NCBI GenBank assembly: GCA_020436695.1
Contig: JAGQXH010000005.1
Location: 1 to 36,017, forward strand
Length of the DNA stretch: 36,017 nucleotides
From: Lewinella sp.
GTDB taxonomy: Bacteria > Bacteroidota > Bacteroidia > Chitinophagales > Saprospiraceae
Direction: 5' to 3'
Shown here: positions 7,795 through 15,108 of the stretch, piece by piece
Layout: each line of letters starts with the position of its first letter
Position numbering within the stretch: the stretch's first letter is position 1
The notes under the pieces: model-generated
Databases searched by the model: none
What the model was told of the DNA's origin: nothing
What the model saw: the letters and a program-made list of their open reading frames with translations, nothing else
Program-made: the position numbers and the translations under genes

Positions 7795-9861
7795 ATGAAA
7801 TTAAAGCGAGTTACCATATCAACGGCTCTGATTGTGCCGGAGGAGGAAGCAGAGGATCCAAGAGAAAGGATCCAGTTAGGCCCGCTGTGTATAGCCGCCT
7901 CCCTAAGGCTTCATGGCTGTGAAGTTGATTTTGTCAATTTGAACGAATTTAGCCCCAAATTTCAAAGTAATTCGATCCTCCTGGATCAGGAGGCTTTTAT
8001 TCAGTATGCCGCACAACAGATTGTGGGAAAAGGGAATCGGGTGATCGGCTTAGGGTCAATTTGTAGTTCTTACAGAATTACGTTGCGACTTATTCAGCAG
8101 CTCAAAAAATTAGCACCCGAGGCCTTTGTATTTATGGGAGGACCGCAGGCTACCGCCACCGCAAAACAGACCTTGGAAATAGTCCCGCAATTAGATGCTA
8201 TACTAAAGGGAGAAGCTGATTTTTCTATTTTGGAGTTGGTGAATGAGGTTTTTGGTTCCCGCAATTTTGAACGGGTTAGGGGTTTGGTGTGGAGACGCGG
8301 GACGCAAGAGATCGTCACCAACGAATCAAGTCCGGTCATCGAGGACCTCGATAAGTTGCCTATGCCGGCCTACGATCTTTATCCGAGATCTTCCTATGCA
8401 GGAGGCATTGCTATTGATGCCGGTCGCGGTTGTCCCTTCGGGTGTACGTTTTGTTCTACCAACGAATTTTTTAGTCGCCGGTTCCGCATGAAATCAGGTT
8501 TGAGACTGGTCGAGGAAATAGACTTCCTGCACCAGGAATACGGTACTACACAATTCTCGTTGACCCACGACCTGTTTACCACTAATCCAAAACTCGTTAG
8601 ACAGATCTGTACTACGTTTCAGGAAGAGATAAAATTCGAATCATTTGAGTGGACTGCCAGTGCGCGTATCGATTCAATGAAAGATGATCTTACGGAGATC
8701 ATGGCAAAATCCGGGTGCACAAATCTGTTTTTTGGCGTAGAATCCGGATCGGCCAGCATCCAGAAAACCATTAAGAAAAAACTAAGTGTTCACAAGGTAC
8801 TGCCGGTTTTAGAAGAGTGTGCCGCACATTCCATAGAGTCGACCGCATCGATAATCATTGGATATCCGGAGGAGACCTATGAAGACATCCGGGATTCGAT
8901 TGAGTTGGCCATAAACGCTATTCGCATACCAAATGTGAAGAGTCAGATCCATTTGCTGGTGCCCTTACCCGGTACACCACTGTCCATATTAAACGCAGAT
9001 GCTTTAGTGTATTCGGATCTCTGCTCCAACATCGCTACTACTGGAGGCAGTGAAATGACCGACCAGGAAAGAACTTTCATCAGTGGAAATAAGGAACTCT
9101 TCACTCAGCACTTTTATGTGCCCAATGATCTTTTCGCACGGGAGACTTTATACCATGTGGCCCAGCTAACTTTTTTTGGAACTTCCTACCATAAGTATAC
9201 ATGCCTGGCTATCCAAAAGATTGCCGGGGAATTCACTGCTTTTGCCTTCCGTTGGGCCGATTGGGCCTGTGAGCATATTGATACTCCCAATTACCTGTTG
9301 GAAGAATTTTACCGGGGAGATGTATTTTGTGTCCAATTTGAACAATTTACGAAAGCCTATTTCTCCAGGGAATTCCCCGACAGCCTCTATATTATTGAGT
9401 GTGCTATTAATTTTGACCAGGAGGTCCTTACACTTTTAAGAGAAGACTATCAACGTACAGAAAGGGAATATTCTCCTGTCTTCGACCTGGAATCGAAAAT
9501 GCGCTTAAATCCTTTACTGAAGATCAATTATTTCCCGATAGATCTGGATGAGCTACTTCCCGGACTACAGAAAGATCAGGCTTTACCCGACAGATTGCCT
9601 CTGCCCATACCCTATCTGTTCTCCAGAATTGGTCGGGGCAGGATCGTCTACACTCCTTTGGAGCGATATATGGCAGTTGTTCTGGAACAGTGTACCGGAA
9701 ATATCTCTCTGAGGCGGATACTTGATCACACCGAACTCTCAACGGATGAAAGAAGAACGATGATAACCCGGCTTGCCCTCATGATCTCCCAGAAAATGCT
9801 TATTCCAACGGTCCCTCATGGATCCACTTACGATAAAGTGGAGTTGGAATCTTTGCTCTAG
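7795..9861 (+). CDS. B12-binding-type radical SAM enzyme, RiPP-associated
   Basis: The 688-residue product has an N-terminal cobalamin-binding-like Rossmann domain (about 1-170, including IGLGSICSSYR and VFMGGPQATA). A radical SAM domain follows with Cys213, Cys217 and Cys220 in GRGCPFGCTFCST, then a long C-terminal part. Relatives with this order are often C-methyltransferases, and a group of similar length occurs with NHLP-type precursors. The typical DxHxxG cobalamin-ligand motif is not obvious, so B12 may be bound base-off without a His ligand or not at all. Residues about 620-675 (LERYMAVVLEQCTGNISLRRIL...) resemble a small winged-helix module that could recognise the leader, but this is inference. 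The gene starts 46 bases after the SPASM enzyme. C-methylation of the core is the leading guess; other radical rearrangements are possible. Confidence 0.85.
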   Translation: MKLKRVTISTALIVPEEEAEDPRERIQLGPLCIAASLRLHGCEVDFVNLNEFSPKFQSNSILLDQEAFIQYAAQQIVGKGNRVIGLGSICSSYRITLRLIQQLKKLAPEAFVFMGGPQATATAKQTLEIVPQLDAILKGEADFSILELVNEVFGSRNFERVRGLVWRRGTQEIVTNESSPVIEDLDKLPMPAYDLYPRSSYAGGIAIDAGRGCPFGCTFCSTNEFFSRRFRMKSGLRLVEEIDFLHQEYGTTQFSLTHDLFTTNPKLVRQICTTFQEEIKFESFEWTASARIDSMKDDLTEIMAKSGCTNLFFGVESGSASIQKTIKKKLSVHKVLPVLEECAAHSIESTASIIIGYPEETYEDIRDSIELAINAIRIPNVKSQIHLLVPLPGTPLSILNADALVYSDLCSNIATTGGSEMTDQERTFISGNKELFTQHFYVPNDLFARETLYHVAQLTFFGTSYHKYTCLAIQKIAGEFTAFAFRWADWACEHIDTPNYLLEEFYRGDVFCVQFEQFTKAYFSREFPDSLYIIECAINFDQEVLTLLREDYQRTEREYSPVFDLESKMRLNPLLKINYFPIDLDELLPGLQKDQALPDRLPLPIPYLFSRIGRGRIVYTPLERYMAVVLEQCTGNISLRRILDHTELSTDERRTMITRLALMISQKMLIPTVPHGSTYDKVELESLL

Positions 9862-9891
9862 GAAAGAACGGTAGGCATCAATCAACGATAT

Positions 9892-10626
9892 ATGGTAAGG
9901 CACATCTCCTCCAGGCTGGAAACGCTATTGCTGACTTTTTACCCCTACCTGGAAGAACCAAAAATCGATCTCTTAGACCTGGCGGCCGTTATACTGAGAC
10001 ACCCTCTGGCGTGCCTGAACATTAAACAATCTGCTCTGGAACCCTCGATCTTTAGAAAGCTTGTGGCTTGCTCTATGGCGTTTGGTTATCACATTTCGGA
10101 TCTAAACGGGAATATTGGGCATCCAGATGAATACCAAAATGCGGCCATACGACAGACGCATGTGCCCGTCTTGATCTTTGCGAGACAAAGAGCGCATTTG
10201 GAGAGATTAGTGCTGCAACACCAGCTATTGCAACCCAGGGGATTTGAGCATTGGGCCCGATATCTTGGTATGGAGCTTGCCTATCCGGATTGCTGTGTCG
10301 ACCATTATGTTGCTAAGGTAAAGCAACCCTCTGACAGGAATGATTTCTGGCGCGATGTAAAAAGTAAGGTGATCACCCATGAAGAAATAATACTTGGATT
10401 TGCCCCTTGTTCTTTTAGTTGCGAAAAAGCTCAGAATGAGATCTTTAGAAGGTTATTGGTCGCTCATAAGATAGGAGTGCTTAATGTCGAAGTAGTTAAA
10501 AGGTGGTTGCTGAAAAAAGGCAAAGAAAACTACTGGCAATTGATCGATACTTCCGAACCGATTGTCGATCTGAGTGAGAAACTTATAGGGTTTAAGATCC
10601 CACTCGACTTAACTAATTATACCTGA
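9892..10626 (+). CDS. Cysteine-motif (DUF483-like) protein of the RiPP locus
   Basis: This 244-residue protein starts 30 bases after the B12-type enzyme. The two notable sites are LAYPDCCVDHY (Cys134, Cys135) and GFAPCSFSCEKA (Cys173, Cys177). This pairing of a Y-P-x-C-C site with a downstream P-C-S-x-x-C resembles the motif layout I recall for DUF483-type proteins, whose role is poorly known. The four cysteines could bind a metal or an iron-sulfur cluster. No signal peptide or membrane segment is seen, so it should be cytoplasmic. Its place between two modifying enzymes suggests an accessory or modifying role in peptide maturation. The family name is tentative. Confidence 0.65.
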   Translation: MVRHISSRLETLLLTFYPYLEEPKIDLLDLAAVILRHPLACLNIKQSALEPSIFRKLVACSMAFGYHISDLNGNIGHPDEYQNAAIRQTHVPVLIFARQRAHLERLVLQHQLLQPRGFEHWARYLGMELAYPDCCVDHYVAKVKQPSDRNDFWRDVKSKVITHEEIILGFAPCSFSCEKAQNEIFRRLLVAHKIGVLNVEVVKRWLLKKGKENYWQLIDTSEPIVDLSEKLIGFKIPLDLTNYT

Positions 10627-10641
10627 AAATTCACCTGTCAC

Positions 10642-11508
10642 ATGAATGATTTTCTGATTGATTGGTCAAGAATGGCCAGACCGCAAAATGACGGCTATGA
10701 TTCGCAGATCGTTCTTCAGTTTGCAGAAGAAAAGGGATTTAGACGTAAAACTACCGATGGCTATAAAACAATATTTGAAGATCGGATCGCTATTCGTCAC
10801 TGGGAAAAAAATACCGAAGTAGATGAATGGGCAGAGCAGGGAGATCTGGAACATCCGAATTTTGACATTGCTGCTGATCTGTTAAGGATCTGGCCGGAAG
10901 GTTTCAATCAGTTTGTTCGCTTAATGGATACGATCTATCCCATGACCAAAGTGAAAGTTTCCACCGAGGCCTTCCCCAATTTAGAACATTCCAATACCCC
11001 TTTGGTTCTTGGGTCTTCCTCGCATTCGGAAGGGCGTCGGTTCGGGTCGATGTATGTTACTACTTATGATCCGATTGGAACTGCACAGGCCTTTGTTCAT
11101 GAGCTTGCACACCAGAAGCTGCGGGCACTGGGCTTTCAGGTTGAGCAGGCAAATATATTGGTTTGTAATTCACCGGATGAACTGTTTGAAAGTCCGGTCA
11201 GGAAAGATAAACTTCGTCCGATGACCGCAATTGTACATGCTACATATTCCTGGATCTACATCACTGAGTTAAATGTCCATTGGGTCCAAGATGCATTAAC
11301 CGCCGGGAAAGAAAAGGTGGTTATTGATCTGTATGCCCACTATCTTTACAAAAACCTGCCCAGACTATACGACGGCATTAAGCTGATTAGTGAACATGCA
11401 ATAGTTGATAAAGCGGGCGAAAAATTTTTCACCAGTCTACTGGATTGGTACAACGAGATAGTGGAAAGGGTTCAACAATTCGAGGTTTTGAAAGTAAGTA
11501 ACGTTTAG
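10642..11508 (+). CDS. HExxH-type putative peptide hydroxylase / modification protein
   Basis: This 288-residue cytoplasmic protein carries VHELAHQKLRALG with His153, Glu154 and His157. A further His213 (ELNVHW) is placed to be a third metal ligand. This layout matches the 'HExxH motif-containing peptide modification protein' group found in RiPP clusters; some members are now described as 2-oxoglutarate-dependent iron enzymes that beta-hydroxylate precursor peptides. An ordinary zinc protease is the alternative, but the sequence around the motif (AHQKLRALG) and the neighbours favour modification. It begins 15 bases after the preceding gene and ends the + strand RiPP block. Asp or His in the HGDx repeats would be plausible targets, but that is speculation. 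Confidence 0.8.
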   Translation: MNDFLIDWSRMARPQNDGYDSQIVLQFAEEKGFRRKTTDGYKTIFEDRIAIRHWEKNTEVDEWAEQGDLEHPNFDIAADLLRIWPEGFNQFVRLMDTIYPMTKVKVSTEAFPNLEHSNTPLVLGSSSHSEGRRFGSMYVTTYDPIGTAQAFVHELAHQKLRALGFQVEQANILVCNSPDELFESPVRKDKLRPMTAIVHATYSWIYITELNVHWVQDALTAGKEKVVIDLYAHYLYKNLPRLYDGIKLISEHAIVDKAGEKFFTSLLDWYNEIVERVQQFEVLKVSNV

Positions 11509-12014
11509 AGCCCACCTAAAAACCATCCGTTGGTCTGGGAATGTCTATTTGTGGAACCTCATTTCATCATTTCCTCCCCTAATAGCGCTGCTGCGAAGCT
11601 CGAAAATGACTTTGATAGAACCTTGATTTAGCCATTTTTGACCTTGAAAACAGTTGCTGGATAGGCTCTTCGCTTAGTATTTTATCAGTAGAGCACCCAT
11701 ATGCTCCGACCTGCTGTCGGCGTTTCAGGTTATCTTTTTCTCCGAAAGAAATTTTAGAGATGATCTGAATAATTGAAATTTCATTCTTCCCATCTCTCTA
11801 ATCAAAGGATCGGCTCTTTCACTCAGCATACCGGCTGGTTGACGCAAGCCTACTTTCCCTATCAACGTAATCCGCCTACATTTGCTTCATAATGGCCCGC
11901 TAACGGGGATGTATACTCGTCGCCTGATCACTACATTTGAGCGGAAAAGGCGACCGCTATATCATGTGCCGGGACCTGAAACCCGAAATTAATACCTAAA
12001 CCAGACCCATTATC
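11509..12014 (+). other. Intergenic region after the RiPP block, no gene seen
   Basis: About 500 bases hold no frame longer than about 27 codons that looks protein-like. A small 5-bp hairpin (CCGAC/GTCGG, 11706-11720) is too weak to call. A -7-type box near 11932 is listed separately. No RNA gene was recognised. The RiPP operon probably ends here, and no protease or transporter gene follows. Confidence 0.5.
11932..11939 (+). promoter_or_regulatory. TAnnTTTG-type -7 box upstream of the S74 protein gene
   Basis: TACATTTG is an exact match to the Bacteroidota -7 consensus, 75 bases before the ATG at 12015. No TTG is found at the expected -33 distance, so support is partial and chance occurrence is possible. 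Confidence 0.3.
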
Positions 12015-13511
12015 ATGAAAAATCTCTACCTGCTCTTCCTCCTTACCTTTTGTCTATGCTATAACGCCAACGAGTTGGCGGCACAGTTCAGCGGCAAAGT
12101 AGGTACTGCCGAACTTGGATATACCAGCGCTACTAATCCCAATTATCTGGCTGCCTACGGTATCTCCGGCCTGAAAATACGGAGCAATGATTTCCGCAGC
12201 AATATGGATGCCTTTGCCCTCAGCTATACCGGATCGGGCCAGTCCTCTACCCTAAGCGCCAATAGTGTGTATCTTTCCCAGAGCCTGACCGGATATGCCC
12301 ATGCAGTGAGTCTCAATGCCCGGCGTTTGATCTACAGCGGATCCCAGCCTTCCCAGGTCAATAATGAAACCTGGTATTTCGGTCCTACCGATATTGGGGC
12401 CTACGATCCTAATGATCCTGTTACTTCCCTGTTTTCCCTTTCTTCCGAGCGGACTAAGGGTGGAGACCCAACCCTTCGCCATCATTACTTCAGTGCCGAC
12501 CCTATTTCCGGTTCACTAAGCATCGGCACCGAAGAAGTTTACGCAGATTCGCGCATGTATGTATCGGAGACCGGCGAGAAAGAGGCTGCCCTGCGTGTTC
12601 GTCATCAGTCACCGACGGAGACCTTTGGTGCCTACGGCATTTATTCCTCAAGTGTCGGCGCTAATCCCGCTACCGGCCGGTATGGGATCTTTGCATTTGC
12701 CGGGGGTAGTTCGCAAGCGAATTACGGCGTTTTCGGCAGTACGGATGCAACTGCTTCTCACTATGGGGTTTACGCTAATGGCAACTTGGCCTATACCGCC
12801 ACTTTGACTAATGTTTCCGACCGAAAGTTCAAACGGAACATATCGGCTTTCCGGGCGCTCGACCGGATCATGAAGTTAGCCCCCCGTACCTATGAAATGA
12901 AACGCGATAAGTACAAAAGAATGAACCTGGCGGAAGGCCGTCAGTTCGGCTTTATTGCCCAGGAACTACAGGAGGTCTTTCCGGAATTGGTACACGAAAG
13001 TCTCAATGCGGTCCCGTACGAAGAGGAGGATGGTAGCATCACCACCGAAAAAATCGATTATCTGGGGGTAGACTATATCAGCATGGTGCCCATTCTCACC
13101 CAGGCTATGCAGGAGCAGCAGACGATCATTGAAGCCAAAGAAGAACGGATCCGTGAATTGGAAGATCGGCTGGATCGGCTGGAAGCTATTGTTCGGGAGA
13201 TTACCGGACAAGCCGCTGGTGATGACCAACAAGATACCGGTACAATTCCCGCCGGCAGTCTGCTACAGAACCAGCCCAACCCTTTCCAAAATAGTACCAT
13301 CATTCCTTACTTCATACCGGAACAGGTGCAGAAGGCACAACTACAGCTCACGGATGCTAGTGGCCGGATCATTCAGACTTTTGATGTGAATGGGAGAGGA
13401 GAGGGGCGTTTTACCCTCACCGGCGATCAATTGAGCCATGGTGTTTATTATTACACCCTATTGTTGGACGGAAGATTGGTAGCAACCCGTAAAATGATCG
13501 CTATTGAATAG
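12015..13511 (+). CDS. Secreted peptidase-S74 domain protein with T9SS sorting tail
   Basis: A 498-residue exported protein. Residues 1-23 are a signal peptide ending at AAQ. Residues about 25-260 are Ser/Gly/Tyr-rich and beta-like, with YGVFG/YGVYA-type short repeats common in tail-fibre-like proteins. The intramolecular chaperone domain (peptidase S74) begins at SDRKFKRNI, with the Ser268/Lys273 dyad used for self-cleavage in phage tail spikes, and includes GFIAQELQEVFPELV. A short coiled coil follows (about 363-395). The last ~85 residues (QPNPFQNST... GVYYYTLLLDG) are a type A T9SS sorting domain. Thus it is secreted across the outer membrane and may trimerise. It is transcribed towards the minus-strand block, and a shared inverted repeat sits between them. 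Ligand or role unknown. Confidence 0.9.
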   Translation: MKNLYLLFLLTFCLCYNANELAAQFSGKVGTAELGYTSATNPNYLAAYGISGLKIRSNDFRSNMDAFALSYTGSGQSSTLSANSVYLSQSLTGYAHAVSLNARRLIYSGSQPSQVNNETWYFGPTDIGAYDPNDPVTSLFSLSSERTKGGDPTLRHHYFSADPISGSLSIGTEEVYADSRMYVSETGEKEAALRVRHQSPTETFGAYGIYSSSVGANPATGRYGIFAFAGGSSQANYGVFGSTDATASHYGVYANGNLAYTATLTNVSDRKFKRNISAFRALDRIMKLAPRTYEMKRDKYKRMNLAEGRQFGFIAQELQEVFPELVHESLNAVPYEEEDGSITTEKIDYLGVDYISMVPILTQAMQEQQTIIEAKEERIRELEDRLDRLEAIVREITGQAAGDDQQDTGTIPAGSLLQNQPNPFQNSTIIPYFIPEQVQKAQLQLTDASGRIIQTFDVNGRGEGRFTLTGDQLSHGVYYYTLLLDGRLVATRKMIAIE

Positions 13512-13555
13512 ATAATGCGAGTTGCGAAATTTACCGGCCTGGACTGGTTGGTTTT

Positions 13556-13625
13556 GGGTAGAAGGAAGTCAGATAACTACAATTGAGCGCTCATGCTCCA
13601 TCTTGCAGACTACTTCCCTCTACCC
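13556..13625. terminator. Inverted repeat between convergent genes, likely bidirectional terminator
   Basis: GGGTAGAAGGAAGT (13556-13569) pairs with ACTTCCCTCTACCC (13612-13625) at 13 of 14 positions. The 42-base loop contains the palindrome GAGCGCTC. It lies between the stop of the S74 protein gene and the stop of the last minus-strand gene, which is where a terminator serving both would be. Confidence 0.5.
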
Positions 13626-13679
13626 ATATCCATATAACACCCAGTTTCAACTCAGCCAGTATGAGCTGATCTAGATCTA

Positions 13680-14897
13680 TCAGGTTTTTATAATGGTAAT
13701 GGTGGCCGGAGCGCCCTGAATGGTTCCCGGATTGCCATTGTTGCCTTGTGATCCCTTACCGCCTGAGCTGCCGCTGCTTCCACTGCCGCAGGAGGGACAA
13801 CCGCTGGCACCACCACCGCCACCTTTGCTACCGGCCGGGCCGCCGTCACCCGGTGCTCCGCCGGACCCGAAATCACCATATCCGGCATAGGCTGAGTTTT
13901 TGGTCACCTGATCCGCCACTGATGCCGGGATGGTAACTATAATATTAGCGGCAGCATTTACGCCATTACCTCCGTTCCCACCTAGACCTCCGGTGCCGCC
14001 AGGTCCGCCGTTCCCTGCGTTACCGCCACTGGTGCACTCGCAGTCACAGGTAGCTCCATGGCCGCCGTTCCCTCCGGTACCTCCTCTACCGCCTTTACCC
14101 CCGGCGCCGCCTTTGCCGCCAGTACCGGAGCGCGTGAAGAACAACAAGTTACCCGTTATACCATCGTTAATCGTGATCGTAGCCTGTTGGCTGGGTTGGC
14201 CATCTTTTCCGGGATTCCCGGGGCCGCCGGTACCACCGGTAAGACCGGTACCGCCTCCACCTCCGGCCTTGCCGGAAATGCCGCCACCATTGGTGCAGGT
14301 GCCCTTACTTCCGGCAGAGCCTGTTCCGCCGGTAGCACCGGTACTGCCCGTGGCGCCGGCCGCGCCGGTAGCACCGAAAAAATTGAAATCCCCGATGTTG
14401 GGGTTGCCGTTATCTCCATTCCTCACCACCTCGTCAATGTTAAAGGTGACGGTGGTCTGGTAGGCGGTGATATAAATGCCCTGGTTTAGCGTCAGCGTAC
14501 CGTAGTTGTAGACCTTGGGTTGGGTAGGGGAGTTGATGCTCACCGGAGCAGTGGGTGTATAATTTTCCGCCGAAGTGAGTTCTACTTCCATGGGGAAGCC
14601 ATTGGCGATCTTTTGGCGGTCCATAGCGCTCAGCTCAGCATCCTGGTAAATGAAGGCTTGTACACGGCGCAATACGCCGCTCATAGAACCATCAGCATCA
14701 TCCGCCGCCGGAATACCTTCGAAGAGCAATTTCCCAATTTTAGAATCTGGATCAACGATATGTTCATTGAAAATATGTTTGAGCTGATCTACATTGTTGA
14801 CGGTGATGGTACTACTCACGGTCATACCGGCCTTTAAAGCCTCGATCGAATGCCCGTATTTTTTGGCTCGATCATAAAATGTTGTTTTAGAATCCAT
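13680..14897 (-). CDS. Collagen-like Gly-rich protein, last gene of the minus-strand block
   Basis: I place the start at ATG 14897 (MDSKTTFYDR), giving 405 residues. An ATG at 14960 would run through a spacer repeat. Residues 1-170 form a non-repetitive head (AKKYGHSIEAL, then beta-like YNYGTLTLNQGIYITAYQ). The rest is dominated by Gly-X-Y triplets (for example GATGAAGATGST and GKGGAGGKGG), interrupted by two short hydrophobic beta segments (TITINDGITGNLLFF and AANIIVTIPASV). Cys clusters CDCEC and CPSC lie in the Gly-rich part and could cross-link chains. There is no signal peptide. The head and the NYGTL/NIGTL beta motif align with the upstream 435-residue gene, so the two are paralogues. 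A fibre or extended-stalk role is likely; Gly-rich sequence can mislead, so a true collagen triple helix is not certain. Confidence 0.82.
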   Translation of the reverse strand: MDSKTTFYDRAKKYGHSIEALKAGMTVSSTITVNNVDQLKHIFNEHIVDPDSKIGKLLFEGIPAADDADGSMSGVLRRVQAFIYQDAELSAMDRQKIANGFPMEVELTSAENYTPTAPVSINSPTQPKVYNYGTLTLNQGIYITAYQTTVTFNIDEVVRNGDNGNPNIGDFNFFGATGAAGATGSTGATGGTGSAGSKGTCTNGGGISGKAGGGGGTGLTGGTGGPGNPGKDGQPSQQATITINDGITGNLLFFTRSGTGGKGGAGGKGGRGGTGGNGGHGATCDCECTSGGNAGNGGPGGTGGLGGNGGNGVNAAANIIVTIPASVADQVTKNSAYAGYGDFGSGGAPGDGGPAGSKGGGGGASGCPSCGSGSSGSSGGKGSQGNNGNPGTIQGAPATITIIKT

Positions 14898-14938
14898 GTT
14901 CGATCTGGTTTTGGTTTTAGATTTTTTAAAGCAAGTTC

Positions 14939-15087
14939 CCAGTCGTAAGTCAATAGTCATCAGTCAAAGTGGTAAGTGCTGATATGTAGTGCAGCAGGGC
15001 GAAATTATCGGAAGCGAAGCCCTCATTTTATATTGGGTTAGGGCAATTCTCTTCATTTTAATGTTGACCCGCTTGACTTACGACTGG
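14939..15087. repeat. Inverted repeat flanking a 119-bp spacer (MITE/REP-like)
   Basis: CCAGTCGTAAGTCAA at 14939-14953 is exactly complementary to TTGACTTACGACTGG at 15073-15087, a 15-base perfect inverted repeat around 119 bases. The interior has further AGGGC/GCCCT pairs. A tandem GACTGGCA repeat sits at 15082-15097, overlapping the right arm. It fills the otherwise unusual 211-base gap between the two collagen-like genes. It may be an intergenic repeat element that inserted in the operon, or an RNA processing structure. Confidence 0.5.
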
Positions 15088-15108
15088 CAGACTGGCAACT
15101 TAAAATAT

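Noticed and set aside
13930-14489. Long plus-strand Pro/Ala-rich frames opposite the collagen-like gene
   Set aside because: They are the antisense of the Gly-X-Y repeats. The repetitive composition keeps other frames open.
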